Shown here in pieces: positions 38,156 to 44,223 of a stretch of 53,172 nt of DNA. The DNA is from Novosphingobium lindaniclasticum LE124. GTDB lineage: Bacteria; Pseudomonadota; Alphaproteobacteria; Sphingomonadales; Sphingomonadaceae. Each line of letters opens with the position of its first letter. Within the stretch, counting starts at the first letter, position 1. Below the pieces are notes generated by a model that was not told the DNA's origin, searched no databases, and saw nothing but the letters and a program-made list of their open reading frames with translations. The stretch is from contig NZ_ATHL01000056.1 of assembly GCF_000445125.1 (NCBI RefSeq), positions 1 through 53,172 on the forward strand, read 5' to 3'. The position numbers were made by a program, and so were the translations under genes.

Positions 38156-38851
38156 ATGGTTGACCATACCGTAAAGGCCTTCGACAGCGAGATCGGGCAG
38201 CTTCGCGGCCTCGTCGCCGAGATGGGCGGCCTCGCCGAAGTCGCCATTCGCGACGCCATCATCGCGCTGACGCATCATGACGAGGACCTCGCGGCACAAG
38301 TCGTCGCCGCCGACGCCCGCCTCGATGCGCTGGAAGCCGAAGTGGACCGGCTGGCGGTGCGCACTATCGCCCTGCGCGCGCCGATGGCCGACGATCTGCG
38401 CGACGTGATCGCCGCGCTCAAGATCTCGGGCGTGATCGAGCGCATCGGCGACTACGCCAAGAACATCGCCAAGCGCGTCAACGCTCTCGAAAATCGCGTG
38501 AAGATCGAGCCGCTCGATCTCGTGCCGATGATGGCCGAGATCGCCGAGGGCATGGTCCGCGACGTGCTCAACGCCTATGGCTCACGCGATGCCGCGCTGG
38601 CGCAGGAGGTGATCCGCCGCGACGAGAAGCTGGACCAGTTCTACAACACGCTGTTCCGCTCGCTGCTGACCCACATGATGGAGAACCCGGCGACGATCTC
38701 CAGCGCTGCGCAGCTCCTCTTCATCGCCCGCAACCTCGAACGCATCGGCGACCACGCCACCAATGTCGCCGAAATGGTCTACTATGCCGCGACCGGCGAA
38801 TACCACGCCGAGCGCGACAGCCAGACCGACGACACAAGGGACCTGCCGTGA
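38156..38851 (+). CDS. phoU: phosphate signalling regulator PhoU
   Basis: Cytosolic helical protein of 231 residues that links transporter state to the PhoR/PhoB pair. Two three-helix bundles carry the metal-binding repeats: LRDVIAALKISGVIERIGDYAKNI in part one and LLFIARNLERIGDHATNVAEM in part two, both with E-R-I-G-D. It lies 29 bp after pstB and overlaps phoB by 4 bp. With a soluble PhoR, PhoU would be the main messenger from the membrane. Confidence 0.96.
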   Translation: MVDHTVKAFDSEIGQLRGLVAEMGGLAEVAIRDAIIALTHHDEDLAAQVVAADARLDALEAEVDRLAVRTIALRAPMADDLRDVIAALKISGVIERIGDYAKNIAKRVNALENRVKIEPLDLVPMMAEIAEGMVRDVLNAYGSRDAALAQEVIRRDEKLDQFYNTLFRSLLTHMMENPATISSAAQLLFIARNLERIGDHATNVAEMVYYAATGEYHAERDSQTDDTRDLP

Positions 38852-39534
38852 ACCCCTCCGTCCTCGTCGTCGAAGACGACCGCGCGCTCTGCGAACTGCT
38901 CACCTGGAACCTCAGCGCCGAAGGCTATCAGGTGCGCAGCACCAGTGACGGCGAGGAAGCCCTGCTGATGGTGCAGGAACAGATGCCCGACGCCATCATC
39001 CTCGACTGGATGATCGAGCACGTTCCCGGCATCGAGGTCTGCCGCCAGCTCCGCAAGGACAAGGACACCGCGCAGATCCCGATCCTGATGCTGACGGCGC
39101 GCGGCGAGGAAGAGGACCGCATTCGCGGCCTCAAGACCGGCGCGGACGATTACGTCACCAAGCCGTTCTCCCCCCGCGAACTGCTCGCCCGCATCGAGGC
39201 GCTGCTGCGCCGGGCGCGCCCCTCGCTGGCGGGCAACGTGCTCCAGTGGGGCGACATCGAACTGGACGCCACCAGCCACCGCGTGCGTCGCTCGGGCGAG
39301 GCGCTGCACCTCGGCCCGACCGAATTCCGCCTGCTGCGCTATTTCATGGAGCGTCCGAACCGGGTGGTATCGCGCCAGCAGATCCTCGACGGCGTCTGGG
39401 GCATGGACTCCGACATCGACGAGCGGACGGTGGACGTCCACATCCGCCGCCTGCGCAAGGCGATCAATCGCGACGGCGACACCGATCCCATCCGCACCGT
39501 CCGCGCGGCGGGTTATGCGATGGACGTGACCTGA
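38848..39534 (+). CDS. phoB: phosphate regulon response regulator PhoB
   Basis: A 228-residue OmpR-type response regulator. The receiver has the acidic pair VVEDDRAL, the phosphorylated Asp in AIILDWMIEHVPG, and the Lys in DDYVTKPFS. The winged helix has GPTEFRLLRYFMERPNRV and the recognition helix DERTVDVHIRRLRKAI. It should bind the TGTCA pairs found across this window. It starts with GTG at 38848 inside the phoU stop (GTGA). Confidence 0.96.
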   Translation: MNPSVLVVEDDRALCELLTWNLSAEGYQVRSTSDGEEALLMVQEQMPDAIILDWMIEHVPGIEVCRQLRKDKDTAQIPILMLTARGEEEDRIRGLKTGADDYVTKPFSPRELLARIEALLRRARPSLAGNVLQWGDIELDATSHRVRRSGEALHLGPTEFRLLRYFMERPNRVVSRQQILDGVWGMDSDIDERTVDVHIRRLRKAINRDGDTDPIRTVRAAGYAMDVT

Positions 39535-39586
39535 TCCGGCCGGGGAAGGCGAACAGTCGCCTTCCTCGCGCGTCGGCTGCCGGACG

Positions 39587-40066
39587 CTAGAACTTGGTGC
39601 CGATGCCCACCGCCACGATATCGGAGTCCGGTTCGCCGTTGCCGATCAGGACGTGCTTGTATTCCAGCTTGGCGTAGACCTTCTCGTTGAGGTCCTGCTC
39701 CCACCCGGCGCTGAGCCCCACGGCATCGCTGCATTCGCGGCAATCCTTCGACTGCCAGTTCGCCGCCGCATAGAGCTTCGCGCCGGGTAGCACCCGCGCG
39801 CCGGCGCGGCCACCGATGCCCCAGACCACGCGGGTATCGTTCGCCAGCACTTTCTCCGCAAAACCTTCCCCGCCGACGAATAAGCGTTCACTGAGGTCGA
39901 TATCGTGACCCAGCGTCACGGCGGCGACGGCGTTGGCCTCCTCATGGTTCCAGATTATGCCCCCGGTGCCTTCGACGTAGGTTTCGTCGGCCAGGGCGGG
40001 CGCCGGAGCGGCGATGGCGGCGGCTGAGACGAGAGCGACCGGCAGCAGAATCGGAAGGTTGCGCAA
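39587..40066 (-). CDS. small outer-membrane beta-barrel protein
   Basis: A 159-residue secreted protein. A signal peptide (LPILLPVALVSAAAIAAPAPALA) is followed by alternating strands with aromatic ends (YVEGTGGIIWNHEEANAVA, VGGEGFAEKVL, KVYAKLEYKHVLIG) and a final Phe (VAVGIGTKF). This is the pattern of an 8-stranded outer-membrane barrel of the porin-like class. Two cysteines (CRECSD) may pair. The TTG at 40066 preceded by GGGGA is preferred; an upstream open stretch to 40129 would spoil the signal peptide. Role unknown; phoB ends about 50 bp away on the other strand, and there is no Pho box. Confidence 0.72.
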   Translation of the reverse strand: MRNLPILLPVALVSAAAIAAPAPALADETYVEGTGGIIWNHEEANAVAAVTLGHDIDLSERLFVGGEGFAEKVLANDTRVVWGIGGRAGARVLPGAKLYAAANWQSKDCRECSDAVGLSAGWEQDLNEKVYAKLEYKHVLIGNGEPDSDIVAVGIGTKF

Positions 40067-40092
40067 GATGGATCCCCAAGGTGGAATGATGC

Positions 40093-40112
40093 GCCGCCTG
40101 CCAGCAGGCGGC
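40093..40112 (-). promoter_or_regulatory. perfect hairpin in the leader of the small barrel gene
   Basis: Nine-base arms GCCGCCTGC / GCAGGCGGC with a 2-base loop, about 25 bp upstream of the start at 40066. It could block or protect the ribosome-binding region, or be the end of some upstream transcript. No T-run follows. Confidence 0.45.
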
Positions 40113-40339
40113 CTCGATATGGCCGCCATAGTCCTTGGTATTGTAAGATAACATTGCTGTTGCGAGGCTGAATGTTGCGATTTACGAAATCGGCCTGCGC
40201 GTCGGAGGCTAGGAGTTAGGCGGGGGCCGCCGCATCCTTGCTATGCGAAAGCGAGGTCGTTCCAAAACGAGTTCAGGAAGACGGAATGACGGACAGATGA
40301 GGAACGCCGTGACAAGAGGGACGGGTGGAGGAGAACCAC

Positions 40340-41410
40340 TCAGGCGGCGGCGCGGGCAGGGCGCTCCGATGCTTCCAGGGCGGCCTGAATCGTCGTCAGG
40401 AACTGGTCCGTGGCCCGCTCCCAGGAAAATCGCGCGCCGAGCCGGGCGGCGTCCCCGCGCCGTACCGCCAAGGCTGCCGTAATGGCGCGTTCGAGCACCG
40501 CGTCGACGGCGCCGGCCGGTGCTTCCATGCCTTCGTCGACGCCGCAGCCATCCAGCCCGAGGATATCGACCGGGCCGGTTACCGGAAAGGCAGCGACCGG
40601 GGTGCCGCAAGCCAGCGCCTCGATCACCACCAGTCCGAACGTGTCGGTGAGGCTGGGGAACACGAAGCAGTCGGCGGCGCGGTAGGCGCTCGCCAGTTCC
40701 TCTCCGGACAGGGCACCCAGGAACAGCACCTGGGGATAGCGGCGCTTGAGGCTTTCCAGCGCGGGACCGTCCCCGACCACGACCTTGCTTCCCGGCACTG
40801 GCGCGTCGAGAAAGGCTTCGAGGTTCTTCTCCGGCGCTACCCGGCCGACATTGAGCAGCACCGGGCCGGGCAGGGCGCCCATCGCCGGGTGCCGCACACC
40901 GTCCGGCTTGAACTGGTTCTGGTCGATGCCGCGACTCCAGCGGCGGGTATGCGCGATCCCGCGCCCGGCGAGTTCATGCGCCAGGCTCTGCGTCGAGACC
41001 AGCACGGCCTGGCTCGGCGCGTGGAAGCGCTGCATGATCGGCCAGAAGCGCTCGGCGCTGAGCCCCGTCCGCACGGCGGCATATTCCGGGAAGCGGGTAT
41101 GGAACGCGGACGTGAACGGCACTCCGCGCGAAAGGCACCAGCCGCGCGCTGCCCAGCCGATCGGGCCTTCGGTGGCGATATGGACGATCTCGGGCTGCGC
41201 CTTGTCAAGCATGCGGCGAACCCCGAAACGCGGCGCCATGGCGAGGCGGATCGAGGCATAGCCCGGCATCGGCACCGTGAAGAAGCGATCGGGCGTCAGC
41301 GTCTCCACCTGGTGACCGCGCCGGGTCAGTTCATCCAGCGTGGCGGAGAGCGAGCGGACCACGCCGTTGACCTGGGGGAGCCAGGCGTCGGTCGCCAGGG
41401 TCAGCTTCAC
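40340..41410 (-). CDS. agt: GT4 glycosyltransferase, likely diacylglycerol glycosyltransferase of lipid remodelling (Agt-like)
   Basis: A 356-residue GT4 enzyme. Near the start lies KLTLATDAWLPQVNGVVRSL, then FTSAFHTRFPEY, the donor-site VLLNVGRVAPEKNLEAFL and the signature Glu region FPSLTDTFGLVVIEALACG. It overlaps the preceding phosphatase/phospholipase gene by 4 bp (GTG start at 41410). In several alphaproteobacteria such a pair is plcP-agt: under phosphate shortage PlcP frees diacylglycerol from phospholipids and Agt puts a sugar on it. The Pho box upstream of the partner supports this. The sugar added is not predictable. A mannosyltransferase of other glycolipids is the alternative. Confidence 0.8.
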   Translation of the reverse strand: MKLTLATDAWLPQVNGVVRSLSATLDELTRRGHQVETLTPDRFFTVPMPGYASIRLAMAPRFGVRRMLDKAQPEIVHIATEGPIGWAARGWCLSRGVPFTSAFHTRFPEYAAVRTGLSAERFWPIMQRFHAPSQAVLVSTQSLAHELAGRGIAHTRRWSRGIDQNQFKPDGVRHPAMGALPGPVLLNVGRVAPEKNLEAFLDAPVPGSKVVVGDGPALESLKRRYPQVLFLGALSGEELASAYRAADCFVFPSLTDTFGLVVIEALACGTPVAAFPVTGPVDILGLDGCGVDEGMEAPAGAVDAVLERAITAALAVRRGDAARLGARFSWERATDQFLTTIQAALEASERPARAAA

Positions 41411-42336
41411 TCCGCTGGCTCGTGCTGGGCCGCCTCGTGATGGCCCGCCTCGTGGTGGGCCGGGATACCCTCGGCGGTCTGGCCGCCGGTCTCCGCGATC
41501 CAGTCGATGATCGCGATGTGGCCCTGGAGATCCTCGACCAGGGCGGTGCAGCTTTCCACCCAGTCGCCGTCGTTGTAGTAGGTGATTCCGCCGAACTGGC
41601 GGATCTCCGCGCAGTGGATGTGGCCGCAGACCACCCCGTCGAAGCCGCGCGAGATCGCTTCGCCGGCCACGGCTTCCTCGTAGCTGCAGACGTATTGGAC
41701 GGCGTTCTTGACCTTCTTCTTCATATAGGCCGAGAGCGACCAATAGGGCATCTTCAGCTTGCGCCGCACCGCGTTGAACACGATGTTGGCCCGCAGCAGC
41801 GCGCCGTAGGCCTTGTCGCCCAGGAAGGCGAGCCACTTGGCATAGAGCACCACGCCGTCGAACGCGTCGCCGTGGGTGACGAGCAGACGGCGGCCGTCGA
41901 GCGTCTCGTGCACCGCTTCCAGCACCAGTTCCACGCCGCCGAAGGTGAGCCCGGCATAGTCGCGCAGCATTTCGTCATGGTTGCCCGCCACGAAGACGAC
42001 GCGCGTGCCGCGATGGGCCATCTTGAGGATGCGGCGGATCACTTCGTTGTGGGCATCGGGCCAGTACCAGCCCTTGCGCAGGCGCCAGCCGTCGACGATG
42101 TCCCCCACGAGATAGAGCGTCTTGCATTCCACCGAGCGCAGGAAGTCCACCAGCATTTCGGCATTGCAGCCGCGCGTGCCCAGGTGGACGTCGGAGATCC
42201 AGATCGTCTCGTACTTGCGCTTGGGGCGAAAGCCCTTGGGATCGGGCAGGTCGAGCCAGGCGGGGATGTTGGTGCCGGTAAATCCGGCATCGCTGCCGTT
42301 GCGGCGTGCGAGAAGGGTGTCGGCGTCGTTCCGCAT
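41407..42336 (-). CDS. plcP: PlcP-like metallophosphoesterase (phospholipase C of lipid remodelling; UDP-diacylglucosamine hydrolase family)
   Basis: A 309-residue calcineurin-type phosphoesterase. All five metal motifs are seen: WISDVHLGTRG (D-x-H), YLVGDIVDGW (GDxxD), FVAGNHDEM (GNHD), LVTHGDAFDG (His) and VCGHIHCAEI (GHxH). The fold is that of LpxH-like enzymes, and alphaproteobacterial members of this group, annotated as UDP-2,3-diacylglucosamine diphosphatase, are PlcP. They cleave phospholipids to diacylglycerol in phosphate starvation. The operon with the glycosyltransferase and a Pho box 69 bp upstream back PlcP over LpxH. A His-rich tail (HHEAGHHEAAQHE) follows, unusual but not in the catalytic part. 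Start is ATG at 42336. Confidence 0.82.
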   Translation of the reverse strand: MRNDADTLLARRNGSDAGFTGTNIPAWLDLPDPKGFRPKRKYETIWISDVHLGTRGCNAEMLVDFLRSVECKTLYLVGDIVDGWRLRKGWYWPDAHNEVIRRILKMAHRGTRVVFVAGNHDEMLRDYAGLTFGGVELVLEAVHETLDGRRLLVTHGDAFDGVVLYAKWLAFLGDKAYGALLRANIVFNAVRRKLKMPYWSLSAYMKKKVKNAVQYVCSYEEAVAGEAISRGFDGVVCGHIHCAEIRQFGGITYYNDGDWVESCTALVEDLQGHIAIIDWIAETGGQTAEGIPAHHEAGHHEAAQHEPAE

Positions 42337-42403
42337 CGTTGTGCCCCGATCCAGTTCTGGCTCGTTCCAGTTGCTGGATGATTGCATTTCCGCGTTGCGT
42401 GGC

Positions 42404-42433
42404 GGTGACGGTTGCGGGTCACTTCGATGACAG
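42404..42433 (-). promoter_or_regulatory. Pho box upstream of plcP-agt
   Basis: Read on the minus strand, TGTCAT, TGACCC and CGTCAC follow one another with exact 11-bp period (plus-strand ATGACA 42427, GGGTCA 42416, GTGACG 42405). The nearest half-site is 69 bp from the plcP start, as for the porin. The middle half-site is imperfect. Confidence 0.72.
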
Positions 42434-42495
42434 CCGCTCGCAGGAGAAAACCCACATGGAGGCTCGCCCGCGCGTGCTCGATCTTTTCCGTTGCA

Positions 42496-42525
42496 CGTCA
42501 TCGATATGTCACTTGCTCGTCACAC
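42496..42525 (+). promoter_or_regulatory. Pho box upstream of the degenerate response regulator
   Basis: CGTCAT at 42496, TGTCAC at 42507 and CGTCAC at 42518 on the plus strand, 11 bp apart. The array ends about 58 bp before the ATG at 42583. Together with the plcP box, the 246-bp divergent intergenic region has a Pho array for each direction. Confidence 0.75.
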
Positions 42526-42582
42526 TGGAGCGGCAATTACCCGCGCGGAGTCCCGATCCGGGGGGCAATCAGGCAGGGGGCC

Positions 42583-43257
42583 ATGCGGCGCATCGACATA
42601 TTGCTGGCGAGTGAACTTTCAGGTGGTCTCGCCGCCTTTCGGCACGACGATTTCGATGTCGTCCTTCATCGCTGGACCGACTTTGCCGAACTGCCGCTGA
42701 TCGAAGGGGCGCTCTGGGTGTTCATCGACTGGGTGTTGCCGGAAATGTCCGGCCTCGAACTCTGCCGCCGCCTGCGCGCGGACGGCCTCACCAGCCATGC
42801 CCATGTCACCATCGTTCTCGAAGAGGACAACGTGGACGATCGCAAGCGCGCGCTGCGCATGGGGGCCGACGACTACATGGTCGGCCCGCTGACCCGCTCC
42901 GCCCTTCTCGACCGGGTGCTCGGCGCCAATATCAGCGAGCAGGACACGGCCAATGGTCGGGTGCTGGCGCAAGGCGAACTCTCGGTGGACGTGGCTGCGT
43001 TCCAGGCCCGTTGGCAGGGCAAGCCGATCTCGCTGATGCCCAACGAACTGCGCCTGCTGCGCTATTTCATCGAGCATCCCGGCCGCGTCTTTACCCGCAA
43101 CCAGTTGATCGCCGCTCTCGGCAAGCAGGAGCCGGCGGTGGACGAGCGCACGGTGGACGTGTGGATCGGCAGGCTGCGCCGCGCGCTCAAGGGCGTGGGC
43201 GCGGGCAACCCGCTGCGCACCGTGCGTTCGCTCGGCTACGTCTTCGACGCGGTCTGA
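42583..43257 (+). CDS. OmpR-family regulator with degenerate receiver domain
   Basis: A 224-residue paralogue of PhoB. The C-terminal winged helix is intact (MPNELRLLRYFIEHPGRVFT, DERTVDVWIGRLRRALKG, LRTVRSLGYVF). The receiver is abnormal: the acidic pair at the end of the first strand is missing (RIDILLASELSGG), and the conserved Lys is replaced (DDYMVGPLTRS). Yet the Asp in VFIDWVLPEMSG is kept. Such receivers often work without phosphorylation. It has its own Pho box and stands alone, with no kinase beside it. It could be a PhoB-induced second-tier regulator; that is inference. Start ATG 42583 with a G-rich ribosome-binding region. Confidence 0.88.
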   Translation: MRRIDILLASELSGGLAAFRHDDFDVVLHRWTDFAELPLIEGALWVFIDWVLPEMSGLELCRRLRADGLTSHAHVTIVLEEDNVDDRKRALRMGADDYMVGPLTRSALLDRVLGANISEQDTANGRVLAQGELSVDVAAFQARWQGKPISLMPNELRLLRYFIEHPGRVFTRNQLIAALGKQEPAVDERTVDVWIGRLRRALKGVGAGNPLRTVRSLGYVFDAV

Positions 43258-43288
43258 GCTACTCGCCCCGATCGCTCGAACAGGGTCG

Positions 43289-43894
43289 TCAGCCCAGCCA
43301 GCCTGCGGTCTGCGCCAGAAGCCAGAGTCCGATCACCAGGAACAGCAATGCCGCGATGCCGCGCACGACATCGAGCGGCACGCGCTTGATGATCGCATTG
43401 CCCAGGAACACGGCGGGCACATTGGCGAGCATCATGCCGATCGTGGTGCCCACCATCACCGGAACCACGCTCTGATAGCGCGCGCCGAGCGCGATCGTGG
43501 CGATCTGCGTCTTGTCGCCCATCTCGACCAGGAAGAAGGCGATCGTGGTCGCGGCGAACGGACCGAAGCGGCTGGGCCGGGGCGCGTCGTCCTCCTCGAA
43601 CTTGTCGGGGATCAGCGTCCAGCCCGCCATGACGATGAAGCTGGCGGCGATGAGGTAGCGGAACCAGCGACCATCCAGGAAGGCGGCCGCCTGTTCGCCC
43701 ACCAGCGCGGCCAGGAAATGATTCGCCAGCGTCGCCACGAAGATGCCCGCGACGATCGGCCAGGGCCGCTTGAAGCGGGTGGCCAGCAGGATCGCGAGAA
43801 GCTGGGTCTTGTCGCCGATCTCCGCAAGCGCGACCACGGCCGTCGAGGTGAACAGGGCCGGGCCGAACAGAGTCGACGTAAGCAGGGCTGGCAC
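43289..43894 (-). CDS. GDT1/TMEM165 (UPF0016) family manganese exporter
   Basis: A 201-residue inner-membrane protein with six segments in two repeats. Each repeat has the family motif E-x-G-D-K-T: VVALAEIGDKTQLLAILLA and AFFLVEMGDKTQIATIALG. Members export Mn2+ (or Ca2+) from the cytosol. The first repeat is followed by VAGIFVATLANHFLAALVGE, the second by VVPVMVGTTIGMMLANVPA. The GTG at 43894 (start of PALLTSTLFGPALF) with GGAGA 8 bases upstream is preferred to a longer open frame. A manganese riboswitch lies in its leader, which strongly supports Mn as the substrate. Confidence 0.93.
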   Translation of the reverse strand: MPALLTSTLFGPALFTSTAVVALAEIGDKTQLLAILLATRFKRPWPIVAGIFVATLANHFLAALVGEQAAAFLDGRWFRYLIAASFIVMAGWTLIPDKFEEDDAPRPSRFGPFAATTIAFFLVEMGDKTQIATIALGARYQSVVPVMVGTTIGMMLANVPAVFLGNAIIKRVPLDVVRGIAALLFLVIGLWLLAQTAGWLG

Positions 43895-43968
43895 GAAAAT
43901 TTCTCCGGGGCCGGGCGGCAGACAAGACAATAGCGCGGCAGAACCCGCCCGGCCGGACGGAGCTGCAA

Positions 43969-44104
43969 CGCCATTGGTCTCGCCCGGACGGTCCTTTCCG
44001 TCCTCCTGTGCGCCATGGTCTCTCGACCAAGTATGTTGACGACAGGTCCTGCTGGTCTTGCCCAGGCGATGGCCGAGACAAGGGGGCGCAGGCGGCTACT
44101 CCCC
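43969..44104 (-). promoter_or_regulatory. yybP-ykoY manganese riboswitch
   Basis: On the minus strand the leader of the GDT1 gene begins GGGGAGTAGCCGCC (from 44104). It contains GTCGTCAACATACTTGG followed by GAGAGACCATGGCGC, a stem GGACGGAAAGGACCGTCC, and a closing GCGAGACCAATGGCG. The opening GGGGAGTAG and the CAACATACT block with GAGACCA are the conserved parts of yybP-ykoY RNAs, which bind Mn2+ and switch on exporter genes. About 75 bases separate it from the start codon. I rate this as recognised by motif, not by folding. Confidence 0.85.
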
Positions 44105-44145
44105 AGATGACGCGGCGCCCTTAACCCGGCCCCGCCCGAATGGAA

Positions 44146-44181
44146 AGAAAAAAGGGCCGGTCGCATCGCTGCGACCGGCCC
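44146..44181 (-). terminator. rho-independent terminator of the TonB-receptor gene
   Basis: On the minus strand the hairpin GGGCCGGTCGCA / TGCGACCGGCCC (44154-44181) has a 12-bp stem and a 4-base loop, followed by a run of T residues. It lies 43 bp after the stop of the receptor gene at 44224. Confidence 0.92.
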
Positions 44182-44223
44182 GTCAGTTGCCGTCGGGAGG
44201 GCAGGACCTCCGTGGTGAGATGG

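Noticed and set aside
41407..42336. LpxH of lipid A synthesis
   Set aside because: Operon with a glycosyltransferase and a Pho box fits PlcP better, and sphingomonads generally do not make LPS; not fully excluded.
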